A program made the translations under genes and the position numbers. From positions 327,507 to 391,506 of the forward strand of contig VXAA01001508.1 of assembly GCA_013399115.1 (NCBI GenBank): a stretch of DNA of 64,000 nucleotides. Direction: 5' to 3'. The notes under the pieces were generated by a model, which was given only the letters and a program-made list of their open reading frames with translations, had not been told where the DNA came from and ran no database searches. Below, in pieces: positions 38,035-51,090 of the stretch (the stretch's first letter is position 1; the number at the start of each line of letters is the position of its first letter). This DNA comes from Anseranas semipalmata. Taxonomy: Eukaryota; Chordata; Aves; Anseriformes; Anseranatidae.

Positions 38035-38307
38035 AGCCTGGTGAAGCTGCCCCAACGTGTGACAAATGCAAAGCTGGCTACACTGGCCCGAACTGCAACC
38101 AGTGTGACAGTGGCTACTACAACTCGGACAGCATCTGCGTCAGGTGTCAATGCAACGGGAACGTGGACCCGGCGCTGTCACCCAGCATCTGCAAGCCGGA
38201 GAGCGGGGAGTGCATCGGCTGCCTGTACCACACTGCTGGCTTTCACTGTCAGGAGTGCGAGGAGGGCTACGCCAGAGACCCCGAGGGAACCAACTGCACC
38301 AGGAAAG
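38035..38307 (+). CDS. MEGF9: MEGF9 exon 5 (laminin-EGF modules 4-5)
   Basis: Two bases complete Gln and 90 codons run from PGEAAPTCDKCKAGYTGPNC to EGTNCTRK, followed by one base of the next Glu codon. Module 4 closes with GYYNSDSICVRC. Module 5 contains CQCNGNVDP, ICKPESGECIGC and GFHCQECEEGY, matching the mammalian exon almost module for module. NCT is a glycosylation sequon. The acceptor is TTCTTTAG and the donor is GGAAAG|GTAAAA. Confidence 0.97.
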
Positions 38308-40039
38308 GTAAAACATGCTCCTCAAAGCAGGGTCGAAGCTTGCTGTGCGCATCAGATGGGCACAAGCTGCCTGAAGGCTGGGGAGGGAACGCTGGTAATT
38401 GTTCACATGGCGTTTTTGGAGCTGAGAAGGAAGCAGCTTTAAAGTCTTCCAAGGTAAACAGAGAACACTGCGCCTCTGAAAGGGCTGGTTCAAGATGGTG
38501 CTCAGAGAAGACTTCCCTGTAGGCAATTTCCTACACTTCTGAAGCTTTGTCCTCTGTTACCAGAAGCTGGGCATGGCCTATACTGAAATGAGCAGCAGCG
38601 ATGCTCCCGACATGCTGCTTGCCCTTGGCATTCTGCAAATACCTCGACAGACAGTTTCTTACACAGGTCAAGACAGTGCTCTGTCTTGAAATCTATTTGT
38701 AGTGTATTTAAATGCAGGCTTTCAGATTTCCGTTGCTCGATGTATTTGATCTCTAAGTGCCCACTGAATTTTCCAGATTGACTAGTCCATTCTATAGCAC
38801 TGTCTGGTTCTCTGCAAAGGGAACTGTTCATAATAACTTTTGTCACCCCTGATACCATGCAAACAATAAGCAGCTACTCAGAACAAATTTAGATATTCTT
38901 ATTTTTGCTTTCTAATTGGGAAGCCAAGCCGAAGCTGAGAGGTGAGACCCAGACTGACACATCAAGTCAATGCCAGAACTTACTGGTACCTGCTCTGGGG
39001 TCTCTCATCAGTTTTCAATCCACATCCAAGACACTGCATGTAGCATCCTCAGGTGCAAGCTAGCTCTGGTATTTAGAGAGGCTACTGCAAGGAAAACTCA
39101 GAGTAAAATGAGAGAAAATAGGTCTTATGTTGCCACTTCAGTGGTTATCAGGAAGTTGTTCCACAGGGTGGATCTCCAGCTCCATGCACAGAGACATTAC
39201 CAGTGCTCTTACACATTAGATAAGAGAACCCAGAGTTCAGGAAAATATCTGGGCCCAAATTCATCCTTGTCACCAACAGAGATTTAATTCAGATCTTCCA
39301 CTAGGAGCTAATGTGGTTTTCACTCCCATGCTGCTCTCTGGAGGTGCAATCACAGAGCCCTCTGTGCAGGGAAATGATCAATACAAAAAAGTTGAATGCT
39401 CATTAGCTGTAACTTTACAGTTACAGGGCTGGAAATGGCAGTTTTGCATCGGGTCATCCATTATCTCCCTCTGCACAGCTCTGACTTTGTGCAAAGAACT
39501 ACATGACCTTGCTCCATTAAAATCCATATGGATGACTTTGCTTGTATACTTGCAGTTTTCACCATTTGTTTTATTTTAGTGACATTGTTATATCCAATTC
39601 CTGATGTTGGAAAAGACTGTCCCCTTTCAAAGGGACTGGGACATATGTTCATCTAACCTTCCTGTTTCCTTGACACCCGTTTTTTCTTTCTTATTATGCA
39701 ATTAAAAAGGCTGACAGTTTCTTTCACTTGTCTAAAAACTGACCTGCAGAGGTCCTGTGCATGAACTCGTTTTAGGATGAGATTTCCATAAACCACTAGT
39801 GCATTTGAGTGGCCTAGTTTTGAGTGGCTTCTCGAGTGAAATCCTCACCAGATCTGCAGATGAAATTGTGGGCTCTGAGGCTCTATTAAGTGGTTGCGGT
39901 TGCTAAGACAGCATGCTTTGTACAGCCTGGCCAACGCTAAAACCAACCTCAAGCGTCCACAGGGACCATTCTTAAACCTGACCAAGATTTTGATGCTCTC
40001 AAGGCTGATTGGGAGGATATTCAAAAGACCTGTGGGATG

Positions 40040-40460
40040 ACCGAAGGGAGGGTTTTTGGCCCCCGGGCGGATGGTGTCCCTGCCACAACGGTGAGGTGCA
40101 GCAGCCAGCACGTGTGATGCAGCGCGGCACCGTGATGCAGCGCGGCACCGTGCCGCCCCGCGCAGCATCGCCGCCTTCCCCGGGCGCTGGTGCGTGGGCT
40201 GCCGGCGCGGCCCCGGCTCCCCAGTGCTCGCTCGTGGCACGAGGCAGCAGCAGCTTTGCAGAGGCTGCGGTCAAATGGAGCAGCTGGATACGACGCTCCT
40301 GCCGAAGCTGCCAAAGCAGCCCATTGACTGAACAGCTGCTGCTCTCACGGAGCGGCCTTAGGACATCTGGAGGGCTGGCACGGCCCTGGTGAGCGGAAAC
40401 AGGCGCCGTTGTATCGGCCCGGAAGCCGCAGCCCGCCGTCGGAGCGCGGCACTTGTTTCC
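40040..40460. promoter_or_regulatory. intronic CpG-rich patch, possible island
   Basis: About 400 bp of strongly GC-rich, CpG-dense sequence sits inside the otherwise AT-leaning intron 5. It includes an ETS-like CCGGAAG at 40419-40425 and the tandem repeat at 40114. It could be an internal promoter, a regulatory element or simply a GC-biased patch. No transcript evidence is available. Confidence 0.3.
40114..40149. repeat. 18-bp perfect tandem duplication
   Basis: GTGATGCAGCGCGGCACC occurs twice in direct succession (40114-40131, 40132-40149), followed by a partial GTG. It is GC-rich and lies within the intronic CpG patch. Confidence 0.9.
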
Positions 40461-42368
40461 TCATGATGTTACTGTCAGTGCCAGGAAATGTTTTCACCCG
40501 TGTCCCCCTTGCCAGCGCTTAGCTGATGCTGACTCACAAATAAAGCCCAGAAAAGTCCTGTTTCCTTGCTGGTGAATCAGCCATTGTCTCGGTTCTGTTT
40601 TTTCTAATTATAGCTACTGTCTGGATTTGCCAAGAATTAAGTGTTGATGAAGGAATTTGGAAGGGATGACTGAATTCCTCATGCCCTTCTCCCAAAGCCG
40701 TATCCAGGAACCTCTTGCTGCTGTCACATTGCTTCCTACTGCTAAATTCTGCCCATTATCCCATAGAGAAATGCCTTCTGGCATGCAGCATCCCAAACAT
40801 CCTTATCAGCCTAACACAGCACCTGCAGAGAAGAGAGAAGCTGCTGCAGAGAGGGACTCAGAGCAGGAGCCGCGTTAGGAGTGCGATGCTTCCTCCAGAG
40901 GAGTTTCTTTCTCCATTGCCAGAACTGGGAACCTGGCAGCCCAAAGTTAACCCATGGGACTTCCCCCGAGGGCCCATGGCAGGAGATGTGCTCGGTATTC
41001 GCAGCTCCTGTTGCCATTGGAGATGCAACTTCGTGCAAAATTAGTCCTTCGGAAGTGACTCCCCTCCTCAGTCATCATTAGTAGCCGTTCTTTCCAGGAG
41101 AGTTGGATCAATACAGCACGGCACCATCAGCTGTAATTCCTGCAGCTGTAAGTGGGTTTAAAATGAAGTTGTATTTCTGATAGCAGAAAGAGAAATGAAA
41201 GAGATGGGAAAGAGGATGCAGAGAGTCCTGTGGAACAATGTGTGTAGAGTACATTTTGCTTGACTGAGGTTTCAGCTTCTGGAAGGTTCTTGCTGCCATG
41301 ACTTGAGAATCTAAAATAGGTCAAGTTATTCCTATGAAGAAAATACTTTATTATAGTCGCATTTTGGAAAATACTCAGGTTTTTATGGTGCCTTCTGAGG
41401 CCTCAAGCTCAGCAGGTTTGAAGGCGGCTTAATCAGTTTGCATCCCACTTAGGAGGTCTCCAGTGTTAACTTGTGGCTGACTCCTAGATCTGAGAAGGGA
41501 GTTATCCCGTGGCTGGTGGAAGCAAGGGAGGTTCTTGGCTACACTGTGGCTGGAACAGGCTGCTGAAGATGATGGTGCTTGTGAGGCAGTCTGCTCGTCC
41601 CCGTGTTCTTGTCCTTCGTGTGCGGACATGTGCCAGCAGCTGAAACTGAAACAGGAGCCAAACTAACTTCCCGTGTGTTCACAGGCTCCAGGAGAACATC
41701 CAGAGTCTTTCTGTTGATTCAGCTGCCTTCTGCCTCTGGTTATGCTGACTGGGGGTTTCATGAGGTTTGTGTATGACTTCATTCAAAAGTGGAACTGGGA
41801 TTTTACATTCTGCAGTGTAAATATTGAAACCTGGTGCTAACCACTGTGGCAGCAGAATACTGATGGTTCATTGTTTTCACTTTTGATATTCTTGTATAGG
41901 TGAGAAAGAAACAATCCCGTACTGTGACCATGAATCCTACATCTGGTGTACAGTGAGAGGTGCACGCTCCTGGGGTCGCAGTGCCCTGCCAGCCTCATTG
42001 CGCAGCCCATGCAGACAGCAAGTGAAACTCCGCCTTCATTAGACTCGAAGTCCAAACTTTTGCTGAGCTTGGTGGAGCCCTGTTCTCATGTACTGAGTAC
42101 GAGCTGGACCAGGTGGCTTGCTGTCATCATGAGCCCATGTATCTAACACTCAGTCTTGGCTAGTGCACTTATTCATCCATCTTCGGATAGTAAACTTATC
42201 CATCCATCACCAGATTTGCACAGGATCTCTGCAGTCAGTGGGCACTTAGGATGCTGAATTATTTTAAAAATCCCTGGCTAACCTTTTTTGTGAACTATTT
42301 TGAAAAAAGTCCAGCTTAACAGTATAGACTGGATTGACATAGTAACCGTTATATAAAAGTGTGTTTGA

Positions 42369-42881
<513 letters not shown>

Positions 42882-43653
42882 AAGAAGCAATCCAGCTATT
42901 CCAAAGTTGGCTTAAAGAAGTTACAGGGCTTGTTGAAGGGGTATCAGGATCCGTGCCAAGGCTCCATGCAGAGGAATTTGCTCTTCGGATACTCATGCTG
43001 GGCACGCTGTAGCTTGCAGGTGAACAGAAAAAAGGTGTAGTGCATCTGAATTTCAGGTAATATCGTGAAATGCATTCAGTGTCTTGTTCTCCATAAAGAC
43101 CCATAGAATTCACTGTTGTTAAAGACTTGATTATACAGATCTTAAAATATATTATTTATGAAGAGGTGATGGGGTAGCAAAAGCAATACCCCATGATTAA
43201 TCAGAAGCTACTGTATTTCCAGCCAGCCTAACACTTATGCCTGCATCCTTTAGCTTGAAAAGTAGCTTATGAATTAACAGTGGATTTTCAGGAAATAGAC
43301 CTTTGTAAAGGCTTCATATTAGCTCCTGATATGAATTTGTTTGAAAAGGAGGACAAAAAAAAGGGAAATTATTGTTCACTGTACTACCAAGAGGCAAATA
43401 GAGGAGTGAGTTGCACACTTTAACAAAAGTCACCATTATCCGTTTCCACTAAGCTGGGAAACAGGAAAAAATATCACAAAAATATTGGAGTTAGGGAGGA
43501 GAGTAAGCTTTTCCCTTTCTGAGTATTTATACAGGGTGATGATGCTATTAAAACATAGCAATCCACTTTTTTTTTTTTCTAGAAGAAGTTAATGAACTTG
43601 TATAGTTTCCGTGCAAGGGAAGATGACAAGACATCTCAGGGTTGCCGTGTAAA

Positions 43654-43659
43654 AATAAA
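43654..43659 (+). terminator. MEGF9: possible proximal poly(A) signal AATAAA
   Basis: AATAAA about 770 bp after the stop, with TGGTGTGTTCTGT some 30 bases downstream resembling a GU-rich element. Use of the site is not shown. Confidence 0.4.
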
Positions 43660-43751
43660 AGCTAGGCTTAATACCCTACCCTGATAGAAATGGTGTGTTC
43701 TGTATATAAAATGTAATATATCTTCTTGGAATTGTATTTGTAATTATTTGT

Positions 43752-43797
43752 AAAAAAGACAAACAAACAACCAAAAAAACCCCAACAACAAAACCAC
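43752..43797. repeat. A/C-rich simple tract
   Basis: An imperfect run of AAAC, CAACAA and AAAAAAC units within the 3' UTR. Confidence 0.7.
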
Positions 43798-46700
43798 GGA
43801 CCCCCTCCCCAACCTCCTCTATTCCCCAGTCATATTTTATCATCTAGATTTTAATTGTACAGCGGTTAGTGGCATTGTTTAAAAAGAAAAAAAGTGAGGA
43901 TTGTTTAAAATACTGTAAATTAGATGGCAATATTGTTGGAGCTGGGACTCTAGCAAACACCCACTGCTTAAAGCTTTTCTTCTAGCGTGTCATCGAATAA
44001 CTTTCTTTTTTAGAGAAAATGTGAGTGCTGTCTACTTGCATCTGTCAAATTTCCCCATTCCTTTAAATACAGAGTAAATAGCCAGTGTTGCCATGAGTAG
44101 GGCCTAATAGATGTCCAACAGTCAGATGTACCATTTCGTTATTTGCTTTTAAATCTTTATACAAGATGCAAATACACTGTCATGGATGCATTGAGAGCCT
44201 GGTCTCGATGACCGAGCTTTTCCGAAGCGGCAGTTCATCATGAGTGGGATCTCGTTGCTGTCCCTCCCGTGCCGACACAGTGGTGGGGAGGGCTGGGTGC
44301 AGCCTCATGGCTTCTCTTGATGGGCAAAGGCAAAAATATCCTGGATTTGGGTGGAAACGGCTTTCAGCCGCAGAGCTCGCAGGAGCCGATCTGCACTTCT
44401 AGCCTTAAAAGCCGAAAGTGCACAGATGCTTTCAGGAAATTCATGTAGCACAACGTGGTGGTGGGGAACCAGCTGTCAAAAAACTTACAGGGGACTATAG
44501 GTTTTACAGATTCCCCTGATTTTTTGGGGGGGCTGGCAGACTGTTGCAGAGGGAGAGCAGCAAATGGGCAGCACAGCGCAGGGAGGTCGCACCATGGGGC
44601 ACCTCGCTGGCACCCACAGCGCACGTGCCTTGGGGCCGGCACCGTGCCCTGCTGGTGCTGGGGAGCCGCCAGGTCATCCCCCTGAAAATCAATCCCATTA
44701 CATTGAAGTAGGGCGTGAAACAAGTATTTCACCAAACTCGCGGCTGAGAAAGCTGCGTTGCTGTGTGTGTTGGTGCTTTGCAAGCAATTGATGCTGAGGA
44801 TAAATGAAGTACCTGCTAAAGGTCAGCAGGAGCTGACTGATGCATCCTCAGAGCCAGGCAAAAGTAAATATTTCTCAATGTGAGAAATGGTAGGAAGAAC
44901 GTGGTGATTATTTATTTGCTTTCTGGTGCTGCATGGAGGCTTTTCTTATTGTTGGAGACTTTTTTTGGGTGTGGGGGGGAATAGGTGCTTTAAAGACGTG
45001 CACAAAGATGCCATTTCTGCCTCAAAAACTTGCTGCCTGATTTAAAGATGAGGCACAGCAAGGAAGGAAAATAGCCGAGGATGGCCAAGGGAAATGGTGA
45101 GAGCACAATGTGGTATTGCATACAGGCAAACATGGAAAAGTTCCTGCTGCCTGCTAGGGGCCTGGGTGAGGTCCTGTAGCTTAGGTAACAAATTGGGCTG
45201 AAGTCACTCAGAGCAATGCTACTTTTAGTTATAAAATAGGGGAGGAATGGAGGCGAAAATGTGGATATTGCTAGTCCTCGAGTTACTCATCCAGCTTTTA
45301 AGGAGCAGAGTGGTGACAAAATAGAGAATTTCCTAAAAATTGTAATTATTTGTCAGTGCTCATTTTGTGATACACTTGCACTTGGTCACTTCATAGGGTG
45401 GGGAAAGGTAATTTAGGAACTGTTAGTTTCTGGGACTAGTGCTAGCAGGCAAAGTGAAGGACAGGCTGTTCACTCTAATGTTTCCAAAACATTTTAGTAG
45501 GTGTTACCGTCTTTGCCACAAAACACCTCTTCCCCAGATTTGGTAAGCCTGTAGGCTACTTTGTAACAGCAGTAGGCTTTGATTTTTCTCTCGCTGTAGA
45601 AATATTGACTATCTGCAAACTGAAGCATGAGTTCAGATGCTGAGCCCTCCTAGTCCCTGCCTGCCACGGCATGGGAGGCGTTTGCATCTAGGCTGCTTCT
45701 GACCTCCAAATGACTGTAAGCACTTCATGTTTTAGCTATGGGTTTGGAAAGAGGAGGAGGTCAGGATGCCTTATGGTCAGTCTGCAGGGGAGGGCGATAC
45801 GGCCATGGACTGTGGTCTGGGGGTTGCACATCTGGATGAAGGAATCTAAACAGCCCCTGCGGATGTGATGGCAAGCGTGGCCGGGCCAGGGCACCTGGCT
45901 GCCCAGGTTTGGACAGTGGAGGAGAACACAGGATGTTCCTTAGCAGGGACAGGAGCACAGCAAGGATGTGGCTCTGGGGCAACGCTTGTCAGGTGGCAAG
46001 ATGACTGAGCAGGAAAAAAACAGCCATCTCCAGCCAGACCTTTGGCTTAGAGGAACGACATTTATCAAGGGAGATCAATGCCTCAGCAAGGAAAGAATAA
46101 ACAGCTTCATGTTGACTTTGATCTGAGATTAGATCCTCCTTGCTGCCTCCATCAATCGTGCAGCCATCCCCTGGGCACTGCGGGAGGTGAGGAGGAAGCC
46201 GAGCTAGTTATATTTCCAATCAGCTTGGGCTGGTGTCATGCTTGGATGGGGTGCAGAGCCAGAACACCTGCGCCAGGGTACTAAAGGCCACCAGGACCAC
46301 CGACCCGCCCCGTGTTATAACTTGTCATGAAGCTTCCCAGATGTTGAGGTTTGTCTTGTGCCACTTTGGGGTATGGGCAGGTGGACCAGAACGGGCTTAC
46401 AGGGCAATATTGGAGCACAACTCAGAAGCTATCAAGAAAAGGGAAACGCATCTAGGTGACTTCTAGAGCTAATGTGGCAATACAGATACCCAGAGCTTTC
46501 ATCTTCTAACTGGGTCTGCTGCTGTCTGGCTGCAGTGGTGTGGCCGTTGTGGGGAAAGGGCGTTGATGGGATGGTACAGTAGCTGTAGAGCATAGAGAAG
46601 GTACGATGAGGTGGGTAAGGGTGGGAAGCCAGCTCTCCAGGCGTGATCCGTGGGGTCGTGAGGGCCCTGTAGACCCAGCTGGTCTGGATGGGATGAGTTC

Positions 46701-47439
46701 AGTTCCACAGTTAAATAACTGAAGGCAAGAGGATATAATGGAGCGGATAAAGGGCAAAAAGCAATGATGTGTCAAAGGCATGAGGCAGCCTGGCTGGCTC
46801 ACAACATAGAAGAGCATTTGGTAAGCACAGAGTGCAACAGACATGCAAAAAGTATGATTGGGTTAATGTGAGTAGATGATCTTAAATCTTATGAACCACT
46901 GTAGCTAGAAATAACTGCATGGAGCACTAGCCCTGGGGAGCTGTCAGGAGCTGTCATCCATTGGAATGATAATTCCCTTGGACCAGGCTGAGCAGACTTA
47001 GCGCGTTGGAAGCCATTTATGAAAGAGGAGGAGATGTATTTAGCATCCTCCAGGTATCCTGGGCCAGTTAACCACTGCTATACAGCGCCTTTATCCTAAA
47101 TGTTACGTGCTATATAAATGCGGTAGAAAGTTTGCACAGTCTCCTTTAAATAAAGGATATAAGATTGAAACCTAAAAATATGTTTCTCTTTAAAGTGAAG
47201 TTTTAAAATGAGCTCCCACAGGATTCTGCTCTTTGTGTGTCAGAGGGATGGATTGAAATAAGAAAAATATGGGCCTTAAAGTTGTACTTGCTCCCAACTG
47301 AAACCCATTAGTCTTACTACACATCCAAATAAGGCATCTCCTAAGCATATGCTATGCTTACAAATGCATTTCTAAAAAAAAAAAAGTGTATGATTTGAAT
47401 ATATGTCAGAATTTATACAGAAGAATGTTATTTAAAATG

Positions 47440-47451
47440 AATAAAAATAAA
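47440..47451 (+). terminator. MEGF9: probable distal poly(A) signals, two adjacent AATAAA
   Basis: Two AATAAA hexamers abut at 47440-47445 and 47446-47451. T/G-rich sequence including TATTTGTTTTTTGTACATTG follows within 50 bases. This is the best candidate for the end of the MEGF9 transcript. Confidence 0.6.
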
Positions 47452-47475
47452 TGTATATAATTTGTATCTATGCCA

Positions 47476-50349
47476 CTTGGATTATTGTATTTGTTTTTTG
47501 TACATTGTTCAGCAGGAGTCTTTCCATGGATAGCAATCAGAGCTGGATTGAAACCTAAAGGATTGAGTCTGATCTCATCCCAGTAATGACATTTGTTCCA
47601 AGAGAATTATTCCTTCATTATACCCCTTTATGTGAGATGAGAACCGTGGCCTAAAAATGTTTTTTAACATCAGATATTCATTAGTACAGCTAACACTGTG
47701 TCAGATAATCCCACTAAAAAATGAGCCCCGTGATCTCTTGTGTCTGTTTATTAACCATTCCAGCTTTCAGCTTTCATTAATGTGTTTGGTAGCTGGACAG
47801 TCAACACATATTTCCCATTATTGTGTGTAATATTCACATAGACATATTTTGTCAGAGATGTATGCAGTCATTAAAAATGAAACTGATAGAACAAAACTAG
47901 AAGTTGGAAGAGAATATTATATCATATTTTTCTTCATGACCGCAATGGATCTTCCAAAGGAAATTTATGTTCATCAGATGCTCTGAAATCCACATCTGTG
48001 GCGTCAGTTGTTTTGAACACGTTTTTGGTAATGTCTGCAAAAGGACCTATGGAAAACTTGAATTTCTTTCTCACTTTTCAGTGTTAAGAAATTATATTTT
48101 TGGTACAAATACAAATGCTAAAGGCTAGTCTTGCAGGTTGAATGTTATGTCTAACTGTTTGCACCCATTAAGTAAAGAAGAGAGGTAAGTCAGCATTAAT
48201 TAAGCAAGCACTTAAGAACTACGTGTTCATTCAAATGCTTAACTGAGCCAGAGCTATAAAAGCAAGGGCCACACTGGTGAAATTTCAGGGAGTTTATTGA
48301 AACCTGATTTGCATTAGCAGAACAGTTTGATTCTGCATGACTTAGCTGAGGAGGAATTTTGCTCTGAGCTGTAACAGGAGCGAGCATAACTGAACACTGA
48401 ACCAAGTCCCCAGCGTAGGGACTTAAGGACGGGACCCAGGCTCAGCTGATGGTGACATCTGTCCTCCTCGTGCCACCATCAGGCTTCAGCCACAGTGCGC
48501 TGAGCAGCTGGCTGTCATCCTGCTTCCCTTGGAGTTTGCAGTCAATGTGATCCATACCATTGCATGCTCGGTAAGTATTTTTTTCCTAGACTCCCTTTAG
48601 CACTTTTTGTTTCTGAAGCAGTAAGGATCTCAGACTGCTTTGTAAAGTAGGAGAGCGCCATTCCAGTATGGCTTGCTAGTACAAGGATTTTCCATAATCT
48701 CCCCAAATGTATTGCTAATTAAGATAAGGTTAAATAACATTAAGCAGATTATCAGGAGGCAAGTTGTTAACTGCTTCTAAACAATGAGTTTACCCCGCCT
48801 GCCCCTCGCAGCTCCTTGGTGCAGCTGCAGATTTGGAAACATTGGGCAGTAACCCAGGGAAGTTGTATATCTGCATCTGTAGCCTTTGTCCATCAGACAA
48901 ACATTTCAGGAAGTGATAACAAGGAGGGTGCTGCTGATTTCCTTTCAAAACGTAATATGCTGGGATATGCAACATGGCTCTGCAAACATAGAGGTGCTGT
49001 ACCAGCCCACAGCACACAAACAGTGAATGATTCGTGCTGTACTTGCTGCTGCTGGATGCTGATTTAATGGCATGCATCAAATATGTAATACCTTACTGTA
49101 ACCTTAACCAATAGCACACTGGTATCCTCCCAGTAAGTGGCCTTCACTCATTTTATGAAAGTCTGCTTTGTAAGCACGTGAAGCCACATTGCAGATGGGC
49201 TGATCTGATCCTGGTGCCATATGGCAGACCTGATTTTGCAAACTTCAGCTGGGCAGAAGGTGAGGCCACTGCAAAAGGGGAGCCAGTCACATAAGGTGAC
49301 AAAATGTCTCTCAAAGGCTGTGGGGGAGTTGAAGGGACTGAGCATCTCTTAGAGCCCTTAGACTCCAAAACACAAAGCATCAGGCATGTCCAACTGGAAA
49401 GGAGATGAGATTAAAAGCTTAGTTGTACTAAGCAGTGCCTGGCATTTCCTTGCTGTTTGGGGCACTGACAGCTGCTCCACTATGCACTTGTGCACATCTA
49501 ATTGAGACACAAGCACGGATGGGAAGCCCACTGTGACCACACACATCCAGGGGTTGCAAACCACACCGCAATGCCTGCTACCACCAGTCCAAGGTGTTTT
49601 ACAGGCTTACAATTTTCTTCTGTTCTGAACAGAGAGCAGATCCATGGGCTGGTACACCATGAAAATTAAGCTAACAGGGCACCATGACAATTTGGAATAA
49701 CAAATACATAAAATTACCATGGCCCACGGTCATGTGTCAGCCTTAGCCATAGCCTATTTCCTGGTCAGGTAAGAATCCCGTTGAGATAGCCCAAGCTGAG
49801 TGAAATGTGACACACTCGGTACTGCTGAGGAAACCAAATCTAGTGCTTTTTACACATGCTTAATCCTGTGGTGAGAGCCAGGCAAGCACCTCGCCAGAAG
49901 AGAGCTTCCCTATGTTACGGTGACACGAAGAAATGGAAAGCATGTACTTATTTATTGTTAATGCTCAGGATGCTGGGAGGCAGAGGCAGGGGTGGATTTC
50001 CCTGCTCCTTATCCCTTGGCCAGCAGCTGCAGAAAAAATCCCTTTTTGTTGTAGAGGGATTATATTATACGCCACAGAAGCCCTAGCACAGTGCCCTGGT
50101 TCAAATCTTAAATATCACAGGCAAGTATTTCAATCCCACACAGAGTTTGAAATACCGAGTTAAAAAGAGGTAGATGTGTGAAGTGGGGCGAGGGCTGGTT
50201 TTGGGGCTCCCCTTTGCAGCTGTGGCTGATGCCCTGCCTGCTCCTCTGTGCCTGCGGGTGGGAGCTGCAGCGTGGGTATGTGACTGGAATTTGGAACTAA
50301 AGTGTGAGTACTTTTCTGTCAAAGACTGACGCTGTTTTGGCACAGCAGC
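47476..50349. other. intergenic region between MEGF9 and CDK5RAP2
   Basis: About 2.9 kb of AT-leaning sequence with no exon, RNA gene or transposon that I can recognise. Open frames here are short and resemble no known protein. Confidence 0.6.
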
Positions 50350-50578
50350 AGACATGGAAACAATCAGCTCAGGCGGCCCCGCCAGGCCTGGCAGGAGCCC
50401 GGGGTCCTGGCGCAGCCCAGCAAAAGCCTCTTCCAGACCCGTGTTTCTTGGAGCTGGGCCCGACACACCCGGGGAGGGCTGGGGGCCGCTCCTCGCGGCC
50501 CAGCACCGTCCCCTCACCCTGGCTGGGGTCTTCAGGCGCCCCCCCACACCCGTGAGGCGCGCTCAGGCTGCCCTCAGC

Positions 50579-50937
50579 AAAGATGGCAGCGGCCTTAGTC
50601 TTCCCCAGAGAAACACTCCGCTGTGCCCTTAGTAAAGATGGCAACCGAGCATTGTCGCCTCTCTATCTTGCTTTAAAAAAGATGGCGGCTCGCGTACGTC
50701 GCTGCTGCTTCCCTCACTCAAGATGGCGTTCGACCGCTTTCTTCCCTTTTGCCTAGCTGGCAGTCGCCCCTATCTCCCGCCCCACTCTGCCCTCAGCCAA
50801 CATGGCGCCTTCCCGCCCAACTCTAGCCAGCGCCCGCAGCAAACATGGCGGCTCCCCTTTAGTTTCTATTGTGCCCTCCCCTTGCGTTCCTCCGCGGTGC
50901 CTTCAGCGGCTTCACCTCCGTCGACGCAAAGATGGCG
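50579..50937 (+). promoter_or_regulatory. CDK5RAP2: array of seven YY1/TISU-like AA(G/C)ATGGC motifs
   Basis: Same-strand cores with ATG at 50583, 50638, 50682, 50723, 50802, 50845 and 50932. Several are preceded by a similar phrase (CCCTCAGCAA, CCCTTAGTAA, CCCTCACTCA, CCTCAGCCAA). The shared flank suggests a decayed tandem repeat of about 43 bp. AAGATGGCGGC is the known core of YY1 binding sites and of the TISU initiator. Only the ATG at 50723 is in frame with the CDK5RAP2 start. Confidence 0.8.
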
Positions 50938-51037
50938 GATGAGGTTGCGGCCGTTTGAATTCCACCGAAGCCGCCAAAGCCGCGCACAAAGGAGCCGTGG
51001 CCGCGGCCGGCGGCGGGAGCGGCGGGCCGCCGGCGCT

Positions 51038-51090
51038 ATGGACTCGCTGCCGGGGGACGACCTGACGCTGCCGGTGGCGTCGGAGGGCAG
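51038..51090 (+). CDS. CDK5RAP2: CDK5RAP2 exon 1 (start codon)
   Basis: The ATG at 51038 has G at -3 and G at +4, a good initiation context. The exon encodes MDSLPGDDLTLPVASEG and ends with two bases (AG) before the donor GTAGGC. The acidic pattern followed by LTLPV resembles the human N-terminus (EEDVTVP). An in-frame upstream ATG at 50723 would add 105 residues, but that stretch is Arg/Pro-rich CpG-island sequence without recognisable homology, so 51038 is preferred. Confidence 0.85.

Larger units (their letters stand above)
42882..47475 (+). other. MEGF9: MEGF9 3' UTR (extent inferred)
   Basis: AT-rich non-coding sequence after the stop with no convincing frame or transposon. It has an A/C-rich tract at 43752-43797, a possible proximal poly(A) signal at 43654 and a stronger tandem signal at 47440-47451 followed by TG/T-rich sequence. 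The size of about 4.6 kb for the longest form is inferred from those signals. Confidence 0.6.

Noticed and set aside
37896..38522. 208-codon open frame around MEGF9 exon 5 as a single coding unit
   Set aside because: Only 38035-38307 is homologous to MEGF9. The flanks lie outside a clear acceptor and donor, and the phase only works when spliced.
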